Positions 31,735 to 42,795 of a DNA stretch of 64,000 nucleotides are shown in pieces; within the stretch, counting starts at the first letter, position 1, and every line of letters starts with the position of its first letter. The DNA is taken from positions 154,169,532 to 154,233,531 of the forward strand of contig CM066041.1 of the NCBI GenBank assembly GCA_033557465.1. Direction: 5' to 3'. The stretch is from Ichthyophis bannanicus (Eukaryota; Chordata; Amphibia; Gymnophiona; Ichthyophiidae). The notes below the pieces were generated by a model that had not been told where the DNA came from, did no database searches, and saw only the letters and a list, made by a program, of their open reading frames with translations. The position numbers were made by a program, and so were the translations under genes.

Positions 31735-31833
31735 AGATGGTCCCTTCTCATCAGAGCTTACAGTCTTTTATGTGTCTGTATAGCACTGTGTATGCCTTGT
31801 AGTGCTATATAAATGATTAATAGTAGTAGTAGA
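31735..31833 (+). mobile_element. L2-type 3' tail with internal inversion
   Basis: CTTGTAGTGCTATATAAATG and a (TAG)n tail (31796-31833) match the 3' end of the L2 at 22935 in plus orientation. The preceding TCTCATCAGAGCTTACAGTC is in the opposite orientation. The switch is near 31770. Confidence 0.6.
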
Positions 31834-31869
31834 TGGCATCTAGGTAAATTATACAGGTAGGACTTTGCT
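31834..31869. other. Short spacer
   Basis: Nothing recognised. Confidence 0.3.
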
Positions 31870-32165
31870 CTAGTTGAGCCAGGGGGGTGCTAGTAGGTTT
31901 TGCAGAGTCTCTCCCTTTTCCCTTGCTTTCTACTCATTTCATCCTGTACCAAAAGCAGAACTCTGTCTTTAGCACACAGCCACTGCACCATGCTGGAGTA
32001 GGACATCTGCCTTTTTTTTCTGGAAGGGGGGGGGGGAGTGTCCAAACCCTAGCTCCTTATTCCTTTTAGGAGGAGCCACAGGCATAGAGGCAGAAGAGTA
32101 GAAAGCAAGAGAAAAGGGAACAGCTCTGCAAAACCTGCCAGCACCCCCTCGCTCAACTGGGGACC
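31870..32165. repeat. Inverted repeat, ~75-bp arms, ~140-bp centre
   Basis: CTCTAGTTGAGCCAGGGGGG...CCTTGCTTTCTACTC (31870-31937) pairs with GAGTAGAAAGCAAGAGAAAA...CGCTCAACTGGGG (32096-32165). The arms are diverged. The centre has a T-run and a G-run. It could be a MITE, but no clean duplication was found. Confidence 0.65.
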
Positions 32166-32782
32166 TGCATCTGCAGAGGCTACCCTACACTGTCAGCTCT
32201 AAAGAAATGAGGAATCCAGGAGTTTTTCAGTGAAGAATGAACCCCGGACAGTTTTGGAGACTGCCTGAATCACCACCAGCATCAGATACACTGGTAAAGA
32301 GTAATAAAATAGGAAAGGAGTTTCCCATTTGAGGATTACCACAGTAAATATTAGATGTGCAGGAGTGGTGAAACCTGAATTTAACTTCCAGCATCAAATA
32401 CAGAGTATTTAAAGTACTCTTCCAGTGTAATGGAGGAAAAAGAGAGAGTAAACTGCTTGTAATTTAGTTCTTGTTGATTCCCGACTTTGTCCATTGCTGG
32501 GGCACTCAGCTGAGTTTGGGGCCTTGTGGAGTGGCTGTTGCTCTGGCACCAATGTTTTCCCACCTTCCCTAACTGCCAGTATGTGTTGTCTGTACTTCCC
32601 GTGCTTTGCCATGCTATCGCTACACCTGATGATATTTGTACGTGGTGTTTTAACGTGGCTATCCACACGCTGTCTGCATGCACTTGGCTCCAGTCTGCGT
32701 GGGGCTAGGGCACGTGCCCTATTCGTGTGCTCTTATTGCACATCATGACATGCTGTCTTAGTGCATCTGTGATGCCTAATTT
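32166..32782. other. Unassigned DNA
   Basis: Frames of 60-100 codons on both strands (32381-32748) overlap each other and show no domain. Confidence 0.4.
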
Positions 32783-34330
32783 ATTTATTTGGACCATTTT
32801 CTATACCGTCTCTTCCAGAGATCAGGGGCGGTTTACAATGAATCGAACATAATTGTAACAGTGAACTATTTACAATAAACAGTTTGAAGCATTAACTATT
32901 TACAATGAGCTCTCCGTAGTTTATATGACATTCTGGGTAGTAATGTGAGAGCGAGGGAAATTCAGCTTATATACAGCGGTTTGTTTTATTGGTGTACAGA
33001 ATGAATTATAATTGCATGAGGGTGGGATTATAGCTGGTTTCATGCGTGGTAGTGCTCAGGGTTTCAGTGGTTGTGATGGTGTGAAGGAAATGACTGAGGT
33101 AGGAGTGGGATTATTGTAATGTTGAATGAACAGATATGTTTTAAATTCCTTTCGGTACGATTGGAGATCTTTATTTTCTCTTAGTGTTTCTGGGAAGGCA
33201 TTCCATTGGGTGGGCACAATATATGTGTATGCACTATTCGTTATTTGCTTAGTTTTCCAAATTGAGATAGGCACTAAGAGTAGTTTGGTTGTTCCATCTT
33301 CTAGCCCTGTAGTCTGAGGGTGTGTGGATTAGGGATGTAAGGTAAGAAGGTGCTATATTATTGATTAGTTTGAAAGTGGTCAATATGGATTTGTATTTTA
33401 TTCTACTGGCGATTGGGAGCCAATGGAGAGGGTACAAGATGGTGGTGATGTGATCAGACAGACAGGCCTTAAATATTATTCTAGCAATAAAGTTTTGAGC
33501 CATTTGGAGCATGTTTAGATTCTTTTTGGTAGTTCCTTGAAGTATGCTATTACAGTAGTCGAAGTGGGGTGTGAATAGAGTTTGGACTACTGATCTGAAG
33601 TCTTCTGTATCAGTGAGGGGTCTGGGTTGTTGAATGGTCCTTAATTTAAAGAAAATGGTTCTGGCCATTTGTTTTAAGTGAGAGGTCATGTTAAGAGTTT
33701 TGTCAAGGATAACTCCTAAGTATTTTACCTCCTGTCTGACTGGGAGTGTGGTATTATGCAGGCTGATTAGGAGGGGGGGGGGTTGAAGTTATAAATTCTT
33801 GAAGTAAATAATACTTCTGTCTTATTGAAATTGATGGTCATGTTATTTGAATAGAGACAGGTTTCTGCTTCCCTGAGGCATGCTGCTAGGTTGTAACAGT
33901 TGGGGTTTGCCGTGTCTAATGGGGAGTACAATATGATATCGTTGGCATATATGTGATATCTTGTTTTGTGTTTTTTGAAAATGGAGCATATTGGTTGGAG
34001 ATACAAGTTGAAAAGGAGGGCTGATAGTGTGGAGCCCTTAGGAATTCCTTGTGCTTGAGGGGAAAGTTGCTGATGAGTCCTATTCTATTTTTACATATTG
34101 AAAGTGGTTGGAGATCTAAGATTTAAACCAATTGTGAGCTGTTGCTTTTATACCTATTTGATTAAGTCTAGTGAGGAGAATATTATGATACACATTGTCA
34201 AAGGCAGATGTGATGTCCAGAAAAACAAGTATGAATGCTTGTTTAATGTTGTCCATTCCTCGGATGAGAGTGTCAAAAGAGGGCTAGTAAGAGGGTTTCG
34301 ACCCCTTGAAATGGTCAAAATCCATATTGT
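32783..34330 (-). mobile_element. L2-type LINE, 5'-truncated
   Basis: The 3' end at about 32783 has TTATTTATTT and the complement GTAAACCGCCCCTGATCTCT. Minus frames give, in order, the polymerase block YLQPICSIFKKHKTRYHIYA (33767-34006) with YAND in place of YADD, then CNSILQGTTKKNL and LHWLPIASRIKYK (33249-33689). The C-terminus is AYTYIVPTQWNAFPETLREN (33056-33274). One catalytic aspartate is asparagine, and frameshifts separate the frames. Upstream RT sequence is traceable in broken form to about 34330. Confidence 0.88.
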
Positions 34331-35037
34331 TGTTCATTTAGTGGTTGTCGATGAAAGGGTGCCTGTGCCATCTTTGAAGAGGTGCTGTCTCTTCACTGGA
34401 TTCTGGTGTTTGCTCAGCTTGCATGGAAGCTTCGGATACTCTCTTAGAAGGCCCATCTCCCTCTTTGAATTAATCTCAGCGCTCTTTCCTCTGAATGTTT
34501 GCCCTTAGGAAAGGGGTCGTCTTTAGTGATACACCCCATTGGTGGGGGCCATCTAGTCAATGGGGAGCTCCTGGCCTCTGGTTTATCATCCCTGGAGTTC
34601 TCCTTTCTACAGTAGGTTTGGTTTTTCTGGCATGGCACCGTGGACACAGGAGTTTCTGGTCCTCTTGGTATCTGTCTGCCCGCTCAGAGGAGAGACAGCA
34701 GGTTCATACCCTGTCTGACAAGTCTTCTATTGAAGTTGATCCTGTACATAGTTCTCGTTATCGTTCTGTTGAACCTGGATAGCTTTCCGAGGTTGTTTGC
34801 ATTCTGAGGTTACTTATTATGTGCTTTGTTATGAATATTACTGAAGGCTCCCTCTGGTGGTTCTGGCTGATATGGCATGATATCATAAATAAGCCTATGG
34901 AAATTTCCTCTGTCTTCACATCTGTTGGTAGGGGGACACAACCCACTTGTCAGGACAGGTCTAGCAGGACTCAAGGAAAGGACATTAGTTGGTATGTAAA
35001 ATATCACCTTGTATGTAGTTTATGTATGATTTTATGG
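34331..35037. other. Unassigned DNA
   Basis: Frames such as plus 34495-34782 (95 codons) have a hydrophobic start but no family I recognise. No repeat match inside the window. Confidence 0.4.
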
Positions 35038-35045
35038 ACTGTAAC

Positions 35046-35416
35046 CAATGTTCCCTCTAATTTTCTGTAGGCTGTGTGCGCATAAAATATCAGCTGTGTG
35101 CAGCTTTTGAAGGAAGGTTAAATTTTTGTGCGCCACATAACGACACTCGGAGTTATATACTTTAAAATTTGACTACACGTCAGAATGCAGTATGTACACC
35201 ACATTGATTTTACTCAAATTAAATGAAAATAGACGATTACTAAATGAAGCGGGAAATTTCTAGTAATTACAATCATAGCTTTTAAATTTTAAGACGTCTG
35301 TGTTGTTTTCTATCAGAATCAGAGCCGTAATTTTTGTGCGCTCTGTTGTAAAGTATGTGCGCTTGCTCGGCGAGGTGTGTGCGCGCGCACATGCGCACAG
35401 CTTAGAGGGAACAGTG
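35046..35416. mobile_element. hAT MITE (371 bp)
   Basis: It is flanked by an exact 8-bp duplication ACTGTAAC (35038-35045 and 35417-35424). The ends are CAATGTTCCCTCTAATTTTC and, inverted, CACTGTTCCCTCTAAGCTGT. Subterminal GTGTGCGCAT and GTGTGCGCGCGC stretches add to the symmetry. No coding sequence. Confidence 0.88.
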
Positions 35417-35424
35417 ACTGTAAC

Positions 35425-35860
35425 TCTCTTAAATTAAACACGAAGGATGGTATAGCAAATATAAATAAACATAAATATAAGAGGAGGATGGAAATAGAGC
35501 TGGGAAGGTGATAAATGGGGTAGTTGATAACTGGGTGGGGACAAGAGATAGTAGAAAGGGATTGGGGGAGATGACCAAAAAGTGAAGAGCTGGGGCTTTT
35601 ATGTACAGCTTTCCTACTCCTTATAGCACTATACAAATGAGTAGTAGTGGTAGTAGTGAAGGGGTGAGAGACAGAGGAAAATAGATGAGAACTAGAATGG
35701 AAGTAAGTACAGAGGTTGGAAATGTGATAATGGGGGATTGAGAAGTGAATAAAAGGCAAGGGAAGGAGTGAGATAGAGGAAATGGGAGGGCTAAGGAGTG
35801 GGTGAGAATGGGGAGATAGAAAGTTGATAGGTAGGTGAAAAATAAGGATGTGCATGCCAA
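35425..35860. repeat. Purine-rich tract with a short L2-type tail
   Basis: GGGATAGAGGAAATGGGAG-like G/A-rich sequence is interrupted at about 35590-35655 by CTTATAGCACTATACAAATG and (TAG)n, the L2-type tail. Minus frames are low-complexity (serine, histidine and proline runs). Confidence 0.5.
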
Positions 35861-37249
35861 ATATTTTCTTGCTCATTCATAGTCACCTAAATACCTCCGT
35901 TTGGTTAGTATTTGGACGCCAAATAATCTGTCCCATTCAAATCTATGGATAAATCTATTTTTACAATGTATGACCCTTCCCATTCACAGATGAAGTTGCC
36001 TCCACCATATCTCCCCTTCCAGGTAAAGGGAAAGGCACAGCAAAGAGGAAAGGGCAGGGTTAAAAGTAAACCCCCGAGGCAGATGGCAGGGGTCCTTTAA
36101 GCCCAGGCCTCACCTGCAGCTTTCACTCCCCTTCCCAGCCCCTGGGTGGCAGATATAAGTCAGGATAGGAGGGAAGGAATTCCTAGGCCCAGGGCTGGCT
36201 GAAGTCAAATCCTGAGCCAAAAGATTATACTGTATGTCTGAAGAAGAGTTTGGGGGATTAGAACCAATGGAGACTCAGCCTAACTTAACAGAGGAACCCC
36301 CCACAGGGTACAGAGTTCATTAAATCAATGGACTGAGCAGAGGAAAAACTGTATGCCTGCTTGAGCGCAAGGAATATTAGGACAACTCTGTCTTAACACA
36401 GCTTGAGGGAGGGGCAAGCAATAGAAAGCTCAAGAAAAGTGAGCTGCTTGCCAGAGGGCAGCGGCTGTCATCTCTGCTACACCGGAATAGCAGAGAGATA
36501 AAGCAGCATGATTAGGAGCAGTGTTGAACTTGAACAAAGACTGAGGGCTTTGCCAACTGCTTATGGCTGCAAAGAAGGTGGGAATACCCTGGACTAGATG
36601 GATTCCCTTCCAGGACCTGGAGTCTGCAATGGCCTGCAGGACTAGGATAAGAAGACTAGGATAAGACTAGGCATAAATATTTGGAACTGTGCTATTAAAA
36701 AGAACTGATAAATACTTCTGGTGAATGAGTAAAGACGTTGAGCTGCTAAGGAGAGCTGTTTGGGGTTGGGGTAGAACTCTGAAAGGCTGGCCTGGCTCTC
36801 TTTGAGGGACCCAGCCTTGTGGTTTTCTTTTTTTGTTGTTTTTCCTTTTCTTTTTGAAAGTAAACTTCTGTACCTTCATTGTTAGAGCCAGTGACTGTCA
36901 CTCGCAGAGCACCCTTCCTGGTGACAAATGGAACAGTGAGGCTTGCCATCCATTTTCAAACAGACATGCTTGAATCTTGCTGGCAGGCATCGGTAATGAA
37001 TGCAACAGATCAAGAATGTCACAGATACCTCAGGGTACCAGAGGAGGAGCAAAGGGAACATATAGTGGCAGGAAGAATACCAGAAACCATCACCAGAAAG
37101 GCAAAGTAGAACAAAGAACACCTGAAGATAGTGGAAGAGGGCAAGGCATCAACTAATCTAAACACCCGCTTTGACCCTCTCCCCTGGTTAGACCATGCCA
37201 TGATCACGCTTGTACTGCCAAATTGTACTCAGATTCCACACCTCCCTCG
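35861..37249. other. Unassigned DNA; possible old LTR-like segment
   Basis: From about 36020 to 36890 the sequence is moderately GC-rich, with a TATAA-like GATATAAGTCAGG (36151) and long T-rich stretch (36815-36860). A GGTGACAAATGG follows near 36920. This could be an LTR with its leader, but I see no second LTR and no pol gene. Frames at 36879-37334 are not recognised. Confidence 0.25.
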
Positions 37250-38557
37250 GCAACAACACCAGGTACACCGATTCAAAGCATTCGACTGCAGTCCTTTCTC
37301 AATAATGTCTCCCCGCTTATTGAAACAGACATAACTGACCTTAGGATTAGGGCTGTTAGACTCCATTCAAATGTGAGGATCTTAGACTTTAGGAGGACTA
37401 ACTTTGTCAAGATGGGCCAATACCTCAGGGAGTCATTAGTGGGATGGGAACAGCTGGGGGATGTAGAAAAATAGTGGGCAAAACTGAAAGGGGATATTTT
37501 AAGGGCAACCGACCTTTTTGTTAAAATGGTAAATAAAGGTAAAAGGAAAAGGAGACCGCTATGGCTTTCGAAAGAAGTAGCTGAAAAAGTAAAGAAAAAG
37601 AGGGAGGCCTTCATGAAATACAAGAGATCACAGAGAGAGGAAGACAGGCATCTATATTTGGAAAAACTTAGAGAAGCTAGCAAAGTAGTCAGGAAGGCAA
37701 AGATTCAAAAGGAGGAGGAAATAGCCAATGCAATAAAATGGGTGGATAAGACATTTTTCAGATATGTTAGTGAGAAGAGGAAGGGCAAAAATGGTATTGT
37801 CAGACTCAAGGATGCAGGGGAGGAATATGTAGAAGCTTATAAGGATAAAGCGGAATTGCTTAACAAATATTTCTGTTCTGTGTTCACAGAAGAACCAGGA
37901 GCAGGACCTTAGAAAACACCCACAAACAGGAACAGAAGCGAGGGACATCTTGAACAATTTTCATAAGACTGTGCTCATGAGAAACTAGCCCAACTTAAAG
38001 TAGATAAAGCAATGGGATCGGATGGGATACACCCTAGAATACTGAGGGAACTTGGGGATGTTCTAGCAGCTTCCCTGACTGACCTTTTCAATGCCTCATT
38101 GGAGTTGGGAGTGGTGCCAAAGGACTGGAGAGAGGCTCATGTGGTGCCTTTACACAAAAGCAGAAGTAAAGATGTGGTTGAAAACTACAGGCCGGTTAGT
38201 TTAACTTCGGTGGTGAGTAAATTATTGGAAACGCTGCTGAAAGAGAAAATAGTGAGGTTTCTGGAGTCCAGCGGATTACAGGATCCGAGGCAGCATGGAT
38301 TCACCAGAGGCAGGTCTTGTCAGAAAAATCTGATTGATTTCTTTGACTGGGTAACCAGGGAGATGGACCGAGGGAGAGCCCTAGATGTGGTGTATTTAGA
38401 TTTCAGTAAAGCCTTTGACACTGTTCCTCACAGGCGACTTATAAACAAACTGAGCACCCTAGGGATGGACCCTAAAGTTACTGCTTTGGTTAGAAATTGG
38501 TTGGGTGGGAGGCGACAAAGAGTACAGGTAAATGGAGCTCACTCTGAGGAGAAGGAT
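37250..38557 (+). mobile_element. CR1-clade LINE, part 1 (linker and RT), interrupted by DIRS
   Basis: Linker frames (37223-37474, 37526-37912) read RPLWLSKEVAEKVKKKREAF, LREASKVVRKAKIQKEEEIA and KYFCSVFTEEPG. RT follows in 38012-38557 with [47 protein letters not shown] and the catalytic VYLDFSKAFDTVPHRRL. The frame stops being CR1 at 38557. It resumes at 47984 with the YADD-type block, so the DIRS element cut this RT in two. Confidence 0.9.
38012..38557 (+). pseudogene. CR1 reverse transcriptase, N-terminal half (split by DIRS)
   Basis: It starts with MGSDGIHPRILRELGDVL (RT fingers) and runs to NWLGGRRQRVQVNGAHSEEK. The first catalytic aspartate is at VYLDFSK (about residue 128). The second half with GSILGPILFNIFVSDI and CLFADDTKI lies at 47993-48298, 9.4 kb away. 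The reading frame passes without a stop from here into the DIRS terminal repeat (the open frame continues to 38650). Confidence 0.9.
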
Positions 38558-38582
38558 TTTCTTCAGGACCAAGCAGGAAGTC

Positions 38583-38716
38583 AGTCCTCACATATGGGTG
38601 TCATTGACGCCGATGAAGCCCCAGCGGAGCATTTCCCCAACTTTCTATGAAAGCCTTTTGGAATGCAGGCACGCATGCGCGGTTCCCTTCCCGCCTAAAG
38701 GTGCCATCTTACCTCA
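38583..38716. repeat. DIRS left inverted terminal repeat
   Basis: CACATATGGGTGTCATTGAC through GCCTAAAGGTGCCATCTTAC pairs with the complement of 47805-47935 with few differences. Confidence 0.93.
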
Positions 38717-38969
38717 GTCTCTCTTTTTCCGAGAAGCCCACCGGACGTGCGTCCTGTCATCCCGGATAAAAGTTAGATTTTTTCGGCGATTCTCGCTATT
38801 TTTTTCTCCCGGTTCGACGCCGGTTCCCCTCCCGCCGGGTTCGGTACACCGGTATCGAGCCCAATTCTTCTTTTTTGGTTTTTGCCCTTCGTGGCTGACG
38901 TTCGCGTCCTTTTTTGATTTTTCCCTGGAAGGCCGGTCCTTTGACCTCGCAGGGACTCTTTTTTCCCCG

Positions 38970-39552
38970 ATGGCTTCCAGCGGTTTCAAGAAGTGTGATC
39001 GGTGTACGAAGTTAATGTCTCTCACAGACACACACGACTGCTGCCTTCGGTGCCTCGGTCCTGATCACGACCCTAAGACGTGTGGACCATGTGGGAAGAT
39101 GTCTTCCAAGGCACTACGAAGTCGCCAGCAGCAGAAAGAAAGGCTTTTCTCGGACTCAGCCTCCGGCCGGGCCCGGACCTCGTCTGAGGCCTCGACATCT
39201 CGGGATTCGGATCCCGAGCGCCGTCGGAGCTCCTCGGACAGGGGGTCCCCCGACCGCGAATGCAAGAGGAAGAAGCGGCTCATGAGGGTGTCGTCGGAGG
39301 AGGTCCCTGGCTCCTCGAGGGCCAGGTCTAAGACCCCCGACCGTCGCCCCGGGCCCATGGAACAAGAGAAGCCTGCCAAAGTTCCTCTTGTCTGCTGGAC
39401 ACTTAAGCCCTGTGGTCCTCGAGGACTCTCCTCCCAGAGAGCCGACGTCGGGCCCGGCGCCACCGGGGCCAGAGTCGGTGGCTGCTGCGTCTCCCGAGCT
39501 GAGTCTCAGGATGACAGCCTTGGAGAGCAGACTGTCTGCCTTCATGGAGCAG
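38970..39552 (+). pseudogene. DIRS gag-like ORF, 5' part
   Basis: It starts at ATG 38970 (MASSGFKKCDRCTKLMSLTD). Cysteine motifs CDRC, CCLRCLGPDHDPKTCGPC (residues about 9-45) suggest a zinc-binding head, followed by an Arg/Ser-rich basic stretch. The frame changes near 39390. Its continuation (39388-39552) reads MTALESRLSAFMEQ and is then cut by the L2 element. A second DIRS copy at 52914 has the same head (DTHDCCLWCLGADHDPE in broken frame). The exact role of DIRS gag is assumed by analogy: RNA packaging. Confidence 0.8.
39544..39552. repeat. L2 target-site duplication, left copy
   Basis: ATGGAGCAG is repeated at 43212-43220. The DIRS gag frame is continuous across the two when the insert is skipped (ending FMEQ, resuming MEQQRAL). 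Confidence 0.88.
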
Positions 39553-39759
39553 ACATACTGTTACCCCTACTAACTCCGCTAGGGCCAACATACATAGCCC
39601 ATGATGAAACCCTACTCAACCCAGGCCTGAACACTGCGTTAAAGGTCACTGAAAAACCCCATAAAAGACGTAGCTCCAAAACAAAACATAATAAACATAG
39701 GAAACCGACAGCCACAAAGACCAGAAACAAGCAACAGCAACCACACCAATTATCACAAA

Positions 39760-41744
39760 CCCCCATCACAATCTGTCTCATCAACGCCAGATCCATTAGA
39801 AATAAAACCCACATCATACACGATATCATTACAGACAACAAACCCGATATCCTCTGTGTCACCGAGACTTGGATCACTGACACTGACCCAGCAATACTAA
39901 ACCAATTACCCCATCCCAACTACACAGTATTTAACTGCCCCCGTCACAACAGGAGAGGAGGAGGAGTACTTGTCATTGCCAAAACCTCCCTCATGTTCTC
40001 AAGCCCCTCCCTAACTGAATCCAAAGGCATTGATATACTCAAGATCGAAAACAAAACATCAATACTTTGCTTAATCTACAGACCCCCCTCAGCCCATCAT
40101 GAAACCCTGGCCACCGCACTAGAAAATATCTCAACCTCTGCAACCAAAAAACTGCGCATCATTCTGGGTGACCTAAATCTCCCATCGATTCCCCCTGTAC
40201 AGGCAGACGCATTCTTTGAAGCCATGCATCAGCTCGGCTACACACAAATCATACAAGAACCCACACATAACAAAGGTAACACCCTTGATATGGTGTTCTT
40301 ATCACACAACATCCAAAAATACACCAAACCTCGAGTAACCCCAGTCCCATGGTCCGACCATTTTCTAGTCGAAATTGAAATCCACCTACCTCCACAAAAG
40401 GTAAAGCCTCAAGCCGACCCAAAAACACATCAACAGAGGAAATTCCAAAAATTCAATAGCGAAGCTTTGGTAACTTCTATATCTACACATTTTGAGTACA
40501 CCACCACAGACCTAGACAAGCTGGTAGACCAATGGAACTCAGGGATCGAAGCAGCTGCAAGTCCAACATGGAAGAACACAAACGCTGTAACAAAGACAGG
40601 AACCGAACCATGGTACTCTCCCACGCTATCTAAAATGAAGAGAGAACTACGCAAACTCGAAAGGAAATGGAGGAAAAAGCAAACCGAAGAATGCAAGCAA
40701 CTATACCTAACACTCCTCGCAAGATACAAGAATGAGGTAAACCTCGCTAAAAAGACACACCACACTAATCTACTCAACAAAGCGCTCAACAGACCCAGAG
40801 AACTTTTTGAACTCGTAAAATCTCTGACCAAATCTTCACAAAACTCCATCTCTGCAGATGATATAAAGGCCCAGACACTTGCCGACCACTATGCCAAAAA
40901 GCTAAATCCGAAACTTCCCACAAGCATGACCAAAGGCATGCCACTAGCTCTCACCACTCGAGAAACCACAACTGCCCCTCAAGCAGACCCAGAAACAGAA
41001 TGGAACACCTTCCAGCAATTAGGTGAGCAACAAATCTTAAACATCTTAACCAACTTAAACACCACTACCTCCCCCCTCGACCCATGCCCAGCCGCTTGGA
41101 TGAAAGCAACCAAGAAAGACAACGCAAAACCCATCGCGCACATTGTCAATCAGTCTCTGAAACAAGGAATCATGCCGTCTCATCTCAAGAAATCAATTAT
41201 TAGACCCATATTAAAAAACAAGTCGCTCAACAAAAGTGACCCTGCATCATATCGCCCAATCTCAAGCATAGCTTTCCTAGCAAAGATGATTGAAAAAGCG
41301 GTCCAGCACCAACTCCAGGACCACATGGACGAGATAAAAGCCCTAGATGAACATCAATACGGATTCCGTCAGAATCACGGAGTGGAAACACTACTACTGG
41401 CACTCCTTGACAATCTACTTAGGGGCCTCGAGAACAAAAACTCCATGTTCATACTCATATTCATCGATATCTCAGCGGCATTCGATACAGTACATCACAC
41501 CACCCTTTTGGACCGCCTGGCCTCGCTAGGTATAACAGGGACCCCCCTGAAATGGTTCACATCATACATATCCAATAGGATGCAACAAGTGCAATTCAAC
41601 AACGACAGAGCTGATGCTTTCCCCCAAACCCAAGGGATCCCTCAAGGGTCTGCCCTCTCATCCCTACTGTTCAATTTGTATATAAAGCCGGTATGCAGTA
41701 TTTTCCAGAAATACAACATAAATTACCACATATATGCCGACGAT
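39760..41744 (+). pseudogene. L2 ORF2 part 1: endonuclease and RT up to YADD
   Basis: The open frame begins inside DIRS at 38532. The L2-specific part begins about 39560, and recognisable endonuclease begins at ITICLINARSIRNKTH (about 39766). Endonuclease catalytic blocks are VTETWITDTD, IILGDLNLPSIP and PWSDHFLVEIEI. RT follows with PIIARPILK-like fingers, NKSDPASYRPISSIAFLAK, HQYGFRQNHGVETLLLAL, the first aspartate in IFIDISAAFDTVHHTTLLD, GIPQGSALSSLLFNLYI and IYADD. The codon right after the second D is a stop created by the insertion at 41745. Apart from that, the frame has no internal stop, so this copy looks young. Confidence 0.92.
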
Positions 41745-41955
41745 TAACCAAAATTAACCAAAATATCCATGTATATAGTTGCCATGTATATAGTTATTTA
41801 TATATAATTACCATGTTTTACCAAGTTTATTTACCTTGTTCATTGTAAAAAACCAATGCTGTTTGTACCATTGTGTTTATATTTGTTCATATGTAAACCG
41901 CACTGATTTAAGAGCGCGGTATATAAGAAAAATAAATAAATAAATAAATAAATAA
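41745..41955 (+). mobile_element. L2-type 3' tail inserted directly after the YADD codons
   Basis: The ~211-bp insert contains GTAAACCGCACTGATTTAAG, GCGGTATATAAGAAAAATAA and a (TAAA)n tail. Only GAT is repeated at the two edges (41742-41744 and 41956-41958). Without it the RT frame would read on from YADD to VMLYTQLD. It resembles the tail inserted in the other L2 at 50484-50900. Confidence 0.88.
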
Positions 41956-42795
41956 GATGTGATGTTATACACACAGCTCGACATAACACAGCCTAACTTC
42001 AGTCCACTAGAAGAATGCCTTGATATGCTCCAATCATGGCTTCAGCAAAACAACATGTCAATAAATCACAAAAAAACAGAGGTCATGTTCATGTCCAAGA
42101 AAGCCAATTTCACCCCGCCCACCACAGTCACACTAAACAAAAACATATACGATACAAAGCCTGTAATAAAGTATCTAGGAGTCCTACTTGACAGCAACCT
42201 CAAGATGGACAAACACCTCAGAACAGTTAACCGAGCCATCTTTTACAAACTCAAAATCCTTCAACCACTCCGCAATATCCTCGAGAAATCCGACTTTAAG
42301 TCTGTTGCTCAAGCACTAATCATTCCCCACCTGGATTACAGCAATGCCATTCTACAAGGGCTTCCAAAGAGCACACTAAGCATCCTGCAAATGGCTCAGA
42401 ACGTGGCTGCAAGAGTCATCATGGAAAAGAAAGTCACCGACCACATAACCCCAGTTCTAATGGATCTGCACTGGCTCCCAGTGGCCGCCCGCATCATCTA
42501 CAAACTACTCATCACAACATTTAAACTCATCAATGGCATCGCACCATCCTACCTCAATAACCTAATCACTATTCAACCTAGCAACAGGAGCAGGAGAACT
42601 ATGAATCTCAACACCCTATGTATCCCGACCAGCATAAGATCTGTCAAGGCCGAAACAAGCAATAGGGCGTTCACATACTCAGCGCCAATCCAATGGAACC
42701 AACTACCGCATGAATTAAGGCTCACAAACAACCTGAACGAATTTAGACGAAAACTGAAAACCTATCTGTTTCAAACCCACTACAACTTGATCTAA
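41956..42795 (+). pseudogene. L2 ORF2 part 2: RT thumb and C-terminus
   Basis: This is the continuation after the inserted tail, with VMLYTQLDITQPNFSPLEEC at the start. KKTEVMFMSKKANF lies near residue 35, VIKYLGVLLDSNLKMDKHL near 60, IPHLDYSNAILQGLPKSTL near 115, MDLHWLPVAARIIYKLLI near 160 and PIQWNQLPHELRL near the end. The stop is at 42795. It is intact for 278 codons and typical of the L2 C-terminal region, which has no RNase H. Confidence 0.92.

Noticed and set aside
34495..34782. 95-codon frame with hydrophobic N-terminus
   Set aside because: No homology recognised, no splice or promoter signals, and overlapping frames on the other strand are of similar length.
36020..36920. Possible solo LTR of a retrovirus-like or Ty3-like element
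   Set aside because: Only a TATA-like word and a leader-like word are seen. No second LTR, clear TG...CA ends, target duplication or pol gene, so I keep it only as a remark.
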